From Mesostigma viride (Eukaryota; Streptophyta; Mesostigmatophyceae; Mesostigmatales; Mesostigmataceae), in NCBI GenBank assembly GCA_009746045.1, contig RPFO01000381.1, positions 2,501 through 66,500 of the forward strand: a stretch of 64,000 nt of DNA, given 5' to 3'. How positions within the stretch are numbered: position 1 is the first letter of the stretch; each line of letters opens with the position of its first letter. The translations under genes and the position numbers were made by a program. The notes beneath the pieces were generated by a model. That model searched no databases and was not told where the DNA came from. It saw only the letters and a list, made by a program, of their open reading frames with translations. Below, piece after piece: positions 11,326 to 22,423 of the stretch.

Positions 11326-12681
11326 TCACTGCTGCCCCGACTGGCCCCCTGCCCCAGCAGGCTTGGCCTTCCTTTCAGGACACTCACGACGCCAGTGACC
11401 TTCCTTGCCACACACAAAGCATGCTCCACCCTTCTTCCCAGACCCAGCCCCACCCTTGCCAGGCTTTCCCTGGCCTCCCTGAGACTGTCCACCCTGCTTG
11501 CCCTGGTTGCCTTGAGCTTGGCCCTTGCCTTGCCCTTGGCCACCCTTACCCTGCTGACCACCAGCTTGCTGGCTCCCAACCCCTCCTTGGGAACCTGGAC
11601 CCTTGCCACCCTGAGCCCCCTGCCTCTGGCGCCTGAAGCGCTTACGCTTGTTGGGCCTTGCCCCATCACGGGCTGGGTACCCGGGGACATCACCTTGGCC
11701 CTGCACAGCGGAGGTGGCATTGCTGCCATGGGACTGGATAGCTTTGCAGGCAGGATCTGGCTTCCTTATGCTGAGGATTACAAGCTCCAGAGCACGCAAG
11801 GAGCCATCAGTCTGGTTAAGAAACATGCGGGCACTGTTCCTCCCATCCACACTCAAACCCATACGGTCCAGGAAATAGTCTGCCAAGGCCCTATCTGTGA
11901 CCAGGAAGCCATACTTGGCCCCCTTGTCCCTGATACGGTTGAGCCTAGCCCATTCCTCTGCCACAGGGCCCACTATCTCAAAGGTGTCATACTGATGTTT
12001 ATAGTAGTTGGTGAGGTTGAGAACCTTGTCAGAGAACTCCTCCCTCAACCCATCCAGGAACTGTGCCCAGGTTAGCTTATCCTTGACACCAGTCCTAGCC
12101 TTTTCCCTGACACGCTCTGACGAGTCCCTGTTGCATGTGGACGAGTGAAACACTTGCACTAGGTTGACAGTGGGGTCCACGGAGAGCACAACCAGCTCCA
12201 TGTCCTCTAGCCACTTGTCTAGGGCTTCCTGTGCTAGTGGTGAGTTAAGAGGCTTTTGTCCATTCATAAGCGTGACTGCACTCATGTGAGGTCTCGACCC
12301 TGGCAGCGCTTTCACCGGCTCCACCACAGTGGGTGTCACAGTAACAACGCCACTTGGGCCAGCAAGCACAGGGGAGAGCACATCCACGTGAGGCCTCTTA
12401 CCATTGCCGTCAGCGGAGGGGTCCCTCTTACGCTTCTCCACGGCAGGTTGCCCATTCGCCACCGTTATGGCATCAGATGCCCCTAGTGCCCGCGCCTTGC
12501 GCGCCTCTTCCACCGAGTCTTCGTGCCGTCTCTTGCTGCCTGGTCTCTTTCCCCCATCGCCCTCGCTGGCTGGGATCGCCTCCCCCACCATCTGCTCCTT
12601 GTCGTGCCGAGGCTCCTGGCTTGCTCCAGCCGGTGCCTCCATCTCGCCCTTGTCGCCGTCTCCCGGTTTGCCACGAGGCAT
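11326..12681 (-). CDS. gag: E1 gag with one CCHC zinc knuckle
   Basis: A 451-residue nucleocapsid-type protein. The N-terminal ~110 residues are charged and low-complexity. The middle ~200 residues form a helical capsid-like region. The C-terminal third is Gly/Gln/Lys-rich and ends in a CX2CX4HX4C knuckle, CFVCGKEGHWRREC, that should bind RNA. The stop is UGA in the context CAG-UGA-CUAG, and pol continues in the same frame. UGA-CUAG is the best-known eukaryotic readthrough context. The start is the ATG at 12681, 52 nt after ORF1 ends and in a different frame. Confidence 0.88.
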   Translation of the reverse strand: MPRGKPGDGDKGEMEAPAGASQEPRHDKEQMVGEAIPASEGDGGKRPGSKRRHEDSVEEARKARALGASDAITVANGQPAVEKRKRDPSADGNGKRPHVDVLSPVLAGPSGVVTVTPTVVEPVKALPGSRPHMSAVTLMNGQKPLNSPLAQEALDKWLEDMELVVLSVDPTVNLVQVFHSSTCNRDSSERVREKARTGVKDKLTWAQFLDGLREEFSDKVLNLTNYYKHQYDTFEIVGPVAEEWARLNRIRDKGAKYGFLVTDRALADYFLDRMGLSVDGRNSARMFLNQTDGSLRALELVILSIRKPDPACKAIQSHGSNATSAVQGQGDVPGYPARDGARPNKRKRFRRQRQGAQGGKGPGSQGGVGSQQAGGQQGKGGQGQGKGQAQGNQGKQGGQSQGGQGKPGKGGAGSGKKGGACFVCGKEGHWRRECPERKAKPAGAGGQSGQQ

Positions 12682-12733
12682 TATATACAGTGGGATGGCA
12701 AAACAAAACAGGCGATAGACAAGGAAAACAGGC

Positions 12734-13882
12734 TCAAGCGCTGGTGCTGCCGGAAGAAGCCGCTGGATGCTCTTCAGCTATGGCCTCCTCCTCACGCTCC
12801 TGCGCTGTGCGTGCCACCGGTGTCCCCACGCGTGGAACTGAGCGGACCTCCTCCGCGTTGTAAGGACCGAGCACACGGCTCACCGGCCTCCCGGCTGCTG
12901 TCTGCTCTACCGGCAGTCTAGGCGCACTGCCACGGCGATACCACTGAAGATTTCTGACCCACCGACTACCACCACCTCGCCGGTCGTTCCGCGAGCCCCG
13001 ACCAATCTCCCCAAAATCGTGTTCCGGCTCAAAGGGGATGTTTAACTCTGCCCTGCGCCTGGCCGAGTATCCCTCGTTTGTGCCGTCACCCTCGTCAATC
13101 TGTTGTGACGAGCGGGCTATGATTCCCGTTGGCCGGTCCACGAACTGATCGTGGAACTCCTCGTCGGAGACGTCTCGACCGGTGATGACTGTCACCGTCG
13201 GCCCAGTCGCCCCTGGCCTGCTCTGCAACCTCGGAGTGTCCAAGGTCGACCAAATCCCCGGCGGCCGCGTAGTGATCACCCAGTGATCGGCGTGACCACG
13301 CGCCTCTTGGATCAGAATGTTGACCAGGTGCTCACACGTTTGAGCCACCACCTCGGCCGAATCCCACGGGCTATCGGCCTCGCGCGTCTGCGCGTCCCGT
13401 ATGATATGTGACGCGTCGGTCCCCTCCCCCAGCGAGCTTGTCGCCACCCAGTGATTATACAATCTGGTTCCACCTAAACAGATGGCCACCAGTTGGCCCA
13501 GCGTTTCACGCGCTAAGTCCAGCGCCTGGATGGTTACGTGCCCGCCCTGGTACGCAACTTCTAAACTGTAGATCAACGAAGCAATTTCGTCGCGAATGGC
13601 GACGAGGCGCTCCGTGCAGACCCGTCCTGTTTCCCCTGGCGACGTCGTCGCCCTAATCCTCATCACCACAGGGTCGTTTGCCGACGGCCCTGCTGCGTTA
13701 CCGAACACAGCGACCCAACCTCCTTCCGCAAGGCCCCTTGCAACGTGGGCCGCTTGCACAAATGTAGAAGCGTTGGACGGGTGATTATAGGGGAAGAATG
13801 CGTCTTCGCGCGCCGGCAACTCTGGAGCTGCTTCGCGCCTGGGAGATGACTCAGGTAGAGTAACCCGAGCCTCGGCCGACAT
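12734..13882 (-). CDS. E1 ORF1, protein of unknown function upstream of gag
   Basis: A 382-residue ORF whose ATG lies 32 nt inside the element from the 5' LTR. The N-terminus is Pro/Glu-rich. The middle (about residues 80-170) is predicted helical, with many Leu, Ile and Val. The C-terminus is Arg/Glu-rich. No recognisable domain, zinc finger, signal peptide or membrane segment. E2 has an unrelated-looking ORF in the same place. Standard Copia elements have nothing here. It could be an accessory protein, or a captured host sequence. Confidence 0.7.
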   Translation of the reverse strand: MSAEARVTLPESSPRREAAPELPAREDAFFPYNHPSNASTFVQAAHVARGLAEGGWVAVFGNAAGPSANDPVVMRIRATTSPGETGRVCTERLVAIRDEIASLIYSLEVAYQGGHVTIQALDLARETLGQLVAICLGGTRLYNHWVATSSLGEGTDASHIIRDAQTREADSPWDSAEVVAQTCEHLVNILIQEARGHADHWVITTRPPGIWSTLDTPRLQSRPGATGPTVTVITGRDVSDEEFHDQFVDRPTGIIARSSQQIDEGDGTNEGYSARRRAELNIPFEPEHDFGEIGRGSRNDRRGGGSRWVRNLQWYRRGSAPRLPVEQTAAGRPVSRVLGPYNAEEVRSVPRVGTPVARTAQEREEEAIAEEHPAASSGSTSA

Positions 13883-13914
13883 GAAACCTTTGCAAACAGA
13901 AATGCAATAGTACG

Positions 13915-14212
13915 AGTTAGCGAGCAGCCAGAACTGTGAGTTCCTGGTCTCTCACGCCACACAACGGGATGAGCCAAAGTTGCAAGGCAGCAACCTTTTA
14001 ACCCGTGCACCAAGCCACGACCACGGTAAGCGGTTCCACGTCCAATGTGGGAGCCTCGGTTCGTGCTTGCCAAGATATATAGCTGGTCATCCCCCATGAC
14101 CAAGCTATATCCTTTGCGTTGTTCCTCGTTCCCATCGGCGTGACGAGGCACGTGCAGGCAGGCAAGCAAATCCTCAACGTCCACTGGCATCAGTGCAGAG
14201 CCAGGACGAACT
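13915..14212 (-). repeat. E1 5' LTR (298 bp), AGTT...AACT ends
   Basis: Bounded by AGTTAGCG and GACGAACT, the same terminal signature as E2-E4, and lying directly upstream of E1 ORF1. The partner LTR is missing, so the boundaries are inferred from the signature and position. No target duplication can be tested. Confidence 0.6.
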
Positions 14213-14388
14213 GGATTTGCCTAGACTCTGCAACCTAGGAAGTACAGGACCTGTCACAAGCCTGCAAGGTCTAGTATCCTTGCAGACCTGTGCCAGTTCC
14301 TGTAGTCCACCAGTCACAGGTTACTGCTCCTCTGGTCTACGTGGACCACAGTCACGTGATAGTCAGGCTAAGCCTGCGCAGGCACGGC
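14213..14388. other. Short spacer between E1 and E2
   Basis: 176 bp without a recognisable feature. It ends with ACGGC (14384-14388), the left target duplication of E2. Confidence 0.6.
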
Positions 14389-15004
14389 AGTTAACGTAAA
14401 GGATTTACGTTAGATGGATAGAGATTGTTACGCTCTTTCCAACGGCACCTTGAACGCCTCATTTGGTTAAGGAACGTAAAAGTTATGACGTTTCCTAGGC
14501 TGTGCCGACAGTACCCGGCGCGCCACTGTGGGCGCGTACGGACACAGGATGTACAAGTGTCACTTTGATAGTCCGCAGGACGTTGACAGGACTTGTACAG
14601 GACTTGATGGTCAATTGATAGGTAGGCGCACTGTAGCGCGCCAGGACCTATGAGACAGTTGATGCTGACTAGTGTACGGATAGGTCCACAGGACTAGCCG
14701 TATGGACAATTGATAGATCTGCGCGCCAAAGGCGTGCCAGAGTCTGTGTAATCAATTGATTGACAGTTCAGCTGTGACAGTGCAGCTGAATACTTGGACG
14801 CGTCCCTAGCAAGCTATATGAGTGACTTGGTCACACTGGGGCGCTAGCTCTTGCGTGCACGCTCTCTTGGCATAACGACCCTGTCGTCTGTGCTACGTGC
14901 AGTCTCGGACTTGACGTGACTTACGTCTGTGTTTGCTCATTATAATAAAGGCAACTTTCCTGCAAGAGCCATGGATTCCCTCGGTGGTAAACTCTCATTC
15001 AACT
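14389..15004 (+). repeat. E2 5' LTR (616 bp)
   Basis: Begins AGTTAACGTAAAGG and ends CATTCAACT. AATAAA at 14944-14949 is a likely poly(A) signal near the 3' end. The sequence after it (CGTATTACAATC) is not a standard initiator-Met primer binding site. Confidence 0.95.
14944..14949 (+). promoter_or_regulatory. AATAAA poly(A) signal in E2 LTR
   Basis: AATAAA 55 bp before the LTR end, repeated at the same place in the 3' LTR. Confidence 0.5.
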
Positions 15005-15031
15005 CGTATTACAATCTTCGTACCAAGAAAA

Positions 15032-15817
15032 ATGCCGGACTCGATGGAGTTCCGCATTCCGAGGGATTCTGAAATTTTGGGCAGTCCAGCGGACATCGCC
15101 GAATCTCCGGCTGGTCCTTCGACGACTCCTGTTCGTGAAGATCGTCCGGTTCTTAATCCGGCGTGGCAGCGTGTTGTTGACCAGGCGGTAGCGTCCAGTG
15201 CGGAGCTACGCGCTCAGCAGCAGGCACTGCTGCAAAACCTACGACTGCCGCCCCCGCCTCCGCAACCTTCGATTGTTTCGGGGTTTCGCGATTACCTTGA
15301 TTCCATTCGAGCTTTGCTCGCGGACTTCGAGGTCCATACCCGGGCGGGGTTGCAAGCGCCCAGCGCGGTTGCCGAGGTCTCTGAGGAGATCGACAACGCG
15401 GTTTCATCGCTTACAGGTTACCAGCGCAATCTCGCTAACTGGCTGTCGGTTCGTTCGGGCGTCATTCCGACGATTACGACCAACCTGTTTCAAGACCTTG
15501 CGATTCTGCAGTTGCTGTCGCGAGGCTTCCGGACGCGTGAGCGGCAATTGCTGCTCAATCTTGTCGCGTTCTTGTCTGCATTGCGAGAGTGGGCGCCGGA
15601 CGGGTGGGATTTTCTAACGATTCTTACCAACCCGCTCCGCATCGTCACCCGCCGCCGTCGTCGCCGCATTGATCCGGTGACGGGACGTCGGTTGGACCCC
15701 ATCGTCATCGAAACTCCGGTGACGATTGAGGTTGGGCAAGGCCAGGAGGCGCCTGCGCCTGTCGCCAACGATCCAATTTACGACTACGACTACTGCGATT
15801 TTCGTGGTCTCGACTGA
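15032..15817 (+). CDS. E2 ORF1, protein of unknown function upstream of gag
   Basis: A 262-residue ORF whose ATG lies 27 nt after the LTR. It has a Ser/Pro-rich N-terminus, a long Leu-rich helical middle (about residues 50-190), a basic cluster of five to six Arg followed by a DPVTGRRLDP segment, and an acidic Tyr/Asp-rich tail. No known domain. It resembles E1 ORF1 in position and general make-up (helical middle, Arg-rich part) but not obviously in sequence. The basic cluster could bind nucleic acid or act as a nuclear signal; that is inference. Confidence 0.7.
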   Translation: MPDSMEFRIPRDSEILGSPADIAESPAGPSTTPVREDRPVLNPAWQRVVDQAVASSAELRAQQQALLQNLRLPPPPPQPSIVSGFRDYLDSIRALLADFEVHTRAGLQAPSAVAEVSEEIDNAVSSLTGYQRNLANWLSVRSGVIPTITTNLFQDLAILQLLSRGFRTRERQLLLNLVAFLSALREWAPDGWDFLTILTNPLRIVTRRRRRRIDPVTGRRLDPIVIETPVTIEVGQGQEAPAPVANDPIYDYDYCDFRGLD

Positions 15818-15939
15818 ATTCGGCATGGTGGCGCGGTCGGCACCGGGGCAGGCGGCTTTTTGACAGATTGTACATATCTACCTGTCTTTTGTTTTCCAGC
15901 TGCTTAGCTCAGGGCCATACACAGCTAGTGTAGTTTACC

Positions 15940-17045
15940 ATGGCTGAGGGACGCCGTAGCAAGGGCCTAGCCAGTGGGAATAATAATGGGGGTGCTGGTA
16001 GCGGGACCGCTCACGTAGATGACGTGGGGGTTACCGGCGAGATTACCAATGTGCCTATTAATAATAATACACATGCTGTCTCTGGATATGATCTCACCAC
16101 ACAGGGTCTCCTTATTGTTAATCAGCTGCAACCTGTCACTTCAGACTCAAAGCCAAAGCAGGCAGAGGAGTTTGTGGAAGGACTAGAGGGGTTTCCAAGC
16201 TTGTACGGGGTACAAACTATTATCAGATCTGGATAGGCAGCCAGACTTTTGGCAAGTGCACAGATCAGATTAAAGACCTCACTAGAGAGTGCAAGAAGGC
16301 CAACAAGGCCTGGGCAGTCTACGTGGCAGAGCTGAGGGAGCTGCTAGAGGATCAACGGAAGAAAGTGGGGATCCATTGGCAGGATAAATACCAAGGGTGG
16401 GAGGTTAAGGGAGACCTTATCCAGAACTTCCTCAATTATTGTAAAATGGTTGAGGAGGGCAGGGCTCACGGCTTCAATGTCGCTGACAGCATAGCCCTGA
16501 CAAACTGGCTCAAGGTTTCTGGGCTGGACAAGGCAACACGTGGCTCTTTAAAGGTCATGTGTGCCCCACACTCTACCCTCAAGGCCTACAAGGTCATAAT
16601 CAAACAAGCACTCGAGGCAGAGGAGCTGTTTGAGGGTGGAATGCCAGCTGTGAAGGCTACCCACGCAGGTGGGCGTGCCCAGGGGGGCTCCAAGACGTCT
16701 GAGGCTGACAGAAGCCAAGGAGGACGTGGGGGCAACCACAACAAGCGGAAGGCCAACCATTCACCCGACCCTGACGGGCAATCACATGCCAAGTCGGTGT
16801 TCAGGAGGGTGGGTGGTAAGCCCAGGCAGGGTAACGCGCCTGACAACGGGGGAGGAGGCCAGGGCAAGTCAAAGATCCAGTGCTACCTGTGCAAGGGGTG
16901 GGGGCACATCAAGAAGGAGTGTCCCAGCTTCAAGAAGACCCAGGGCCAGGGCAGCAACAAGAAAAACAACAACAAGAACAACAACAAGTCCCAGGCAGGC
17001 CAGCCTTCAAAGGGCAGTCAGCAAGAAGACAACAAGGAGCAGTGA
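15940..17045 (+). CDS. gag: E2 gag with one CCHC zinc knuckle (one frameshift)
   Basis: ATG at 15940, 122 nt after ORF1. The frame breaks near 16208-16212 (TACGGGGTACAAAC) and continues one frame over to the UGA at 17043. One more G would join the two parts. The C-terminal basic, Asn/Lys-rich region holds a CX2CX4HX4C knuckle, CYLCKGWGHIKKEC. The stop context is CAG-UGA-CUG and the downstream frame is open in phase through to pol. Confidence 0.85.
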
Positions 17046-20000
17046 CTGTCTGAGGCAACCCCTACACACCTTAATTCACCCAAGGGGGAGGCCAGGTGCT
17101 CCAATGCAGATTTTATATCTGGGCAACAAGAGGGTGATCTCCAGGTTCATGGTGGCCCCAGGTCACCTGGAGAGGTACAGGTTCCTATGAAGACGTCCTT
17201 GACAGCTGGTGCAGCTGTAAGAATGTCTGACCCCATGCATCCTTGTGCTGGGCACGAGGGTGGACCTCTCATTTTGAGAGAAACCAATGTACAACCACAG
17301 AGGGGTGTGAAGGCCTCTGGTGGTATGCATGTGGTCCCTGCTGGCGGTCCAGGTGTTGGGCATGAGCAGGGTGACTCAGACTCTGAGTCAGAACAGGATG
17401 GAAGACAGCATGGTGATGCTGGACAACCTGACAGCACAGTCCTGACTGTGCCAGGGACTGCTTCCTCTGTGTACCAGGAGTTGGGTGCCCGAATCCACAA
17501 CATGTTTGGGCATGCCACTTCTCTGTCAAACAACTTTGCCTTCCGTATGGGCAGGGCACCCCTTCTTAAGGCGTGTCAGCAAGCTGCCTCACGGTGTAAG
17601 TGCCAGTTGTCCTCCAACAAGCCCAGGAAATCACATGCCAAAGCTATACCTCAGAGCATTGGTGATCTGCAGTGTGATATCCAACACATCAGGGGCATGC
17701 AACTGTTGGTGTGCGTGGACAGGTACACAAAATACAAGGTGCTGGAGCATTTACCTTCTATGAAGAACAGGTACTTGCTGGCTGCCCTGCAGAATGTAAG
17801 AGCCAAGTTTCCTACCACAAGGATCCAGGTGGACATGCAGTTTCAGCATCTCAAGGGTGATCCCACCCTTCCTGAGTTGCTGGTTACACCTAGGGAGGCT
17901 CATGGGCAGCAGGGTGCTATAGAGAGGGCAATCCAGGAGGTCAAGAAATTGATTATCTCTGAAGACTGGGTACCCTTATCTGCACCTGCACTTGTCAGGA
18001 GTGCATGGCTGAGGAACGTGGAGCAGCAGCTGAACAGCAGGGTTAACTTCTACTATGATGGAGTTGCTGTCAGCCCAATGGGTCTATATCATGGCCTGTG
18101 CCCACCACATGTGCTGGAGGGCTGGAAACATGCTGCACATGTCACCTTTGCCAAGCTGAGGGAGAAGGACCGGGGTTGGAAGATGCTGGAGCCACAAGTG
18201 GGTCAGAAGGTCCTAGCTTGGAAGGAACCTAGCCTTTATGGCAAACGTGGTAGCTGGAGTCCTGGGGTGGTTACCCAGGTTGATGAAGCTAGCCACGCAT
18301 GCTTGGTCAGCATGGAGGACGAACCAAAGCATGTGCACCGGCTGAGTTGGTCATATGTCAAGCCTAACCTGATGAATGAGGGCAGTCAGGCACAAGGCTC
18401 ACAGGACCTGCAGGATTTTCAGGTCCCAAGTGACATCACTGATGCAACGACCACATCTGTTGCAGGGGAATCTGTCAGCCCTGGCCAGGTTGCAGAGGTA
18501 CCTGTTGAACAGGCTGCAAGGTCAACAGCTGGGGAGTCAACTGTCAAGCCCAAGGCTCTAACCAAGCCCAGGGGGACAAGTTTGGCTGGATTAATTGGGG
18601 CTCTGCAAAGGGCCAAGAAGCAGCCCAAGGTAGCCAAGCTCAGGTGGCATGGCAATCTGGGGCTGGACACTGCCTTAGAGGTAGACACTAATTCTCAGGT
18701 TTCCATCATTGGGACCAGAGCTGCAGCAGGGTACAGCATGACTGAACCCAGCTATCAGTTTGTGTCTGACTTCAGTGGCGGGGTACACGTGAAGGTACTG
18801 GGTGAGGTATCCATTCCTATCCTTGGACAGGACACTGCTTTTTGTGTCTTGGAGGGCTATCAGGGACCTGCTCTTCTGGGGCAGAATTTCCTATGCCAGG
18901 ATGGGGTAGTGATCACGTCCTCTCTCCTGACTAAGGAAGGGGCTGGTCAGGTCCCACTGATTAATTTCAGGACCACTCACCTATCACGTGCAGTAACCAG
19001 GACGGTTAAGCGTGTGCAAGTGTGCCAGGGGCAGGAGCCCTTGGTTGATGACCTCATATTGCCAGCTGCTAGTCATCCAAGCAGTTTGGGCATTGGTCCT
19101 CACTCACTTGCTGGACACAGCCCTATAAACTACCAAGGCCTGGTGAAGCTCATGTCCTCTCCCATTATGTGTCCCCAGGTCACACTGGGTCTGATTAAAT
19201 CTGGGGAGGACTGGATCTCCAAGAAATGCGTGGAACCTGTCAATGACCTGCCTCCTGCACGACGTCTACTCAAGCTCAAGTTTGTCATCAAGATGAAGGA
19301 GGTGGACGGGGTCAAGGTACCACACGTCAGGCCAGTACTGAATGAGTTCAAGGGTACTGGTGAGTGCACCGCTGAGGAGTTGTATACCCCTGGCATGCTG
19401 CATGACACTTGGAGGCTGCTGCTGTGTGTATTTCTAGGCCTTCTCAACAAGGGCTTGGACTATGGCTCAGTGGTGGTAGACTTCAAGAGGGCATTTCTGG
19501 AGGGGGATGCAGATGTGGCACAGGAAAAGTGGGAGGGCAAGACGCCTTTCTATGTCAGGGTGCCTGCTGTATGGAAAAGGGACATTCACACTGAGTTCCT
19601 TAAAATCCTCAAGGGCCTGGAGGGCCTGAGGTCAAGTCCAATAATCTGGAGGGAGACTCTCAACCGTTTCCTGAAGGAGCATTGCAACTTGAAGGTTTCT
19701 CCTGTAGACCCCTGTCTGTTTCTGGGGCAATGGGAAGGCCTACCAGTGTATGCTTCGCTGCACGGGGATGACCTACATCTGATAGCTCCCACGTCGTGGC
19801 TTAAGGAGCTGATCTCCATCATTAAGTCCAAGTTTCCTCTGGGTAGGGAGCAATGGCAGGTGGAGAATGAGCCTCTCCTGTTTGTGGGCATGGAGGCCAC
19901 ACTGGTGAAGAAGGGGGGGAGTGGCGTATGCTGCTGGTGGGGGGCAACGATTATCAAGAGACCCTCATTAGCAAGCTTCCTCCAGTCATCACACAGGCAC

Positions 20001-20671
20001 TGTGTCCCATGGTGAGGGGCATGGTTGCTTGGGTGGCAGGCATTTCCAGGCCAGACCTTATGGTCATAGCCAGGTTGCCTGATGACATGCTGACAGAGCT
20101 AGGGTCTGCCAAGGTGGCTGATCAGGTCAGGGCTTCGTCTGGCATTCTGTTGTCTGCAGTGGATTTATCACAACCCATTTGCATGGAGCTGTATGTGGAT
20201 AGCTCAATGGACAGCAGGCAGGTCTCCAAGGTCAGGGGCAGGGCTGCAGGGCTCTTTGTGCTCAGACAGGAAGGCCTGGGGAGTTTGGTGAGCTGGTTCA
20301 GTCGCCTGCACAAACGGGTGGCTGTCAGTAGTGATGTGGCAGAATGCAGGGCTATTTGTGAAGGCATTCACACAAGCCTTTATCTGAAGGAGTTGCTTCA
20401 TCAGATGACTTCTAACACTCCTTGGCCACTTCAGGTTACCACTCTTCTAAAAACAGACTCCATGGGGATGGTGCAGTTTGTGCACAGGCAGATGGCCAGA
20501 AGTAGGGACTTGGATTATCTCCTTCTTAAGGAATTGTCCTCCTTGGCCAATATTGAGCATATCCCTGGGGTTGACAATCCTGCTGATGCTTTGACCAAGC
20601 TAGTGCAGAAGGCAGCAGTGCAATACAAGGTTCTTCAGTCTCTGATGGACCCATCTCAGCAAGCTGTCTAA
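17046..20671 (+). CDS. pol: E2 pol: integrase, protease, RT, RNase H (one frameshift)
   Basis: In phase with gag after the UGA. A ~150-residue linker leads to the HHCC zinc region (HNMFGHATS ... CKCQ). Integrase has Asp at 17676, Asp at 17832 and Glu at 17922 (HGQQGAIERA). Protease is DTNSQVSI (18684-18692) with LLGQNFL. RT has DFKRAFLEGD, LKGLEGLRSSPIIW and HGDD at 19761-19772. The frame breaks in the G7 run at 19913-19919; one more G would reconnect it. RNase H of Copia type follows, with DSSMDSRQ, AECRA, TDSMG and PADALTK. An ATG at 17187 lies in frame, so internal initiation is an alternative to readthrough. Confidence 0.92.
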
Positions 20672-21622
20672 GCTGGTGCCTGGTTATAGGGCATTGGAGA
20701 GCAGATTGTGTGGTAGTGTCAGCATTGTGACTGGCATAATACCTGTATTTTAGTCTGTACTAAGGCTCATGGACCATGGTACACTCACTCTGATTTTAAT
20801 CAGGATACAGCCAGGTTTTGGCTGGGGTTCATGCTGTTGACTACACAAGGTTGACAGGTCCATTACAGACCATGTATTCTATTTAAAAAGAAATGTATAT
20901 TTGTACATACCTCTCACAATGGTCTGGGAACCTTTATTCTGGGGTTTATAGGGCGGGGTTCGATTCCCTGGTATTATGTTTCTACAAGCTGGCCTGCTCA
21001 GGTGTTTTACCTGTTCAGACTTCCCTAGTTCCCCAGGGCAGGATTTAATTGTTGCCTATGTGTTTCATTTTGTCATTTGTTTGCTGTGGCAATTTATCAT
21101 CTGACAAGTAGACGGGCGCCATAAGACGGGCGCCAATACTAACCTGTTGAGAGTATGACGGGGAAACTATTGTAATACGTCTTACTTTGTCAAGTGGTAT
21201 TTCAATTGTCATGGATTTATTGTGCTTATATTAGATATGTACTGGGTTTTATGGGATTAGTATCTGGGATTAATGTAACTCACCGCCAGAAGGTCATTGT
21301 ACTGGAGGCTCTACCGAGGTGATGGGATTAATTCCTGGAGAAGACCTCATAGAATTAACCTGTATGTATTTAATTTTGTGTGTTTCTAATATCTGGTGGT
21401 ACTCTGTAATGCCACTTCCATAGGTTTTTATCCATTTCTCATGAAATGGTTTTCCCTGTGGCAGATCTGTTTCTTTTCCAGTTCCTTAAAAGAAAGGGCT
21501 GGGGGAATGGCATTGGCCATTAAAGACATCTGTTCAAGCTTCAAGCTGGAGTGAAGGACATTTCAAGCTACTTCAAGGGTCCCTGGCAGGGGATGTGATC
21601 CCTAAAGAAAAGAAGGGATTGG
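20672..21622 (+). other. E2 3' untranslated region with purine tract
   Basis: 950 bp without a gene. A T-arm/B-box-like motif, GGTTCGATTCCC, lies at about 20957-20968 inside a 5 bp stem, but no complete tRNA fold surrounds it. The end, AAAGAAAAGAAGGGATTGG before 21623, is a probable polypurine tract for plus-strand priming. Confidence 0.6.
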
Positions 21623-22238
21623 AGTTAACGTAAAGGATTTACGTTAGATGGATAGAGATTGTTACGCTCTTTCCAACGGCACCTTGAACGCCTCATTTGG
21701 TTAAGGAACGTAAAAGTTATGACGTTTCCTAGGCTGTGCCGACAGTACCCGGCGCGCCACTGTGGGCGCGTACGGACACAGGATGTACAAGTGTCACTTT
21801 GATAGTCCGCAGGACGTTGACAGGACTTGTACAGGACTTGATGGTCAATTGATAGGTAGGCGCACTGTAGCGCGCCAGGACCTATGAGACAATTGATGCT
21901 GACTAGTGTACGGATAGGTCCACAGGACTAGCCGTATGGACAATTGATAGATCTGCGCGCCAAAGGCGTGCCAGAGTCTGTGTAATCAATTGATTGACAG
22001 TTCAGCTGTGACAGTGCAGCTGAATACTTGGACGCGTCCCTAGCAAGCTATATGAGTGACTTGGTCACACTGGGGCGCTAGCTCTTGCTTGCACGCTCTC
22101 TTGGCATAACGACCCTGTCGTCTGTGCTACGTGCAGTCTCGGACTTGACGTGACTTACGTCTGTGTTTGCTCATTATAATAAAGGCAACTTTCCTGCAAG
22201 AGCCATGGATTCCCTCGGTGGTAAACTCTCATTCAACT
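21623..22238 (+). repeat. E2 3' LTR (616 bp)
   Basis: Same length as the 5' LTR. I noted differences in the ACAGTTGATG/ACAATTGATG and CTTGCGTGC/CTTGCTTGC stretches. Followed by the target duplication ACGGC. Confidence 0.95.
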
Positions 22239-22423
22239 ACGGCCTGCCACGTGTCCTGTCCACTATACCAGAGGACTGTACCTTAGTCGGCCACGGACGG
22301 CTAGGACTTCGGGACCTCATATCTTTCTCGTCCCTTGTCTGTTTCAGGCGGTCAGCACGGCGTTGGAAAGGTCTTTCCAAACTGCATCCACTTAGCATAT
22401 TGGTTGCCCAAAATGCTAACTGA
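22239..22423. other. Short spacer right of E2
   Basis: Flanking sequence that continues the 14213-14388 spacer across the E2 insertion. No gene seen. Confidence 0.5.

Larger units (their letters stand above)
7598..14212 (-). mobile_element. E1: truncated HGDD-type LTR retrotransposon
   Basis: In minus-strand order the element has the 5' LTR (14212-13915), an additional ORF1, gag, an in-frame UGA, then integrase, protease and RT, ending abruptly at 7598 where the 5 kb TA element begins. RNase H and the 3' LTR are absent from the window. A 780 bp TA-flanked insertion (10101-10880) splits the integrase zinc-binding region. It is closest to E2 in protein sequence and organisation. Confidence 0.85.
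14389..22238 (+). mobile_element. E2: complete HGDD-type LTR retrotransposon (7.85 kb)
   Basis: Two 616 bp LTRs (14389-15004 and 21623-22238) differ at about two positions. The 5 bp target duplication ACGGC lies at 14384-14388 and 22239-22243. Internal order is ORF1, gag, UGA, pol (integrase, protease, RT, RNase H), then a 950 bp 3' untranslated region and a purine-rich tract before the 3' LTR. The near-identical LTRs mean a recent insertion. Two single-base frame breaks, both at G runs, are the only damage seen. Confidence 0.95.

Noticed and set aside
11395-12075. Plus-strand open frame of 226 codons opposite E1 gag
   Set aside because: Leu/Pro/Thr-rich antisense of the GC-rich gag; no family.
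13663-14190. Minus-strand open frame across the E1 LTR and ORF1 start
   Set aside because: Overlaps ORF1 in another frame and runs through the LTR; a shadow.
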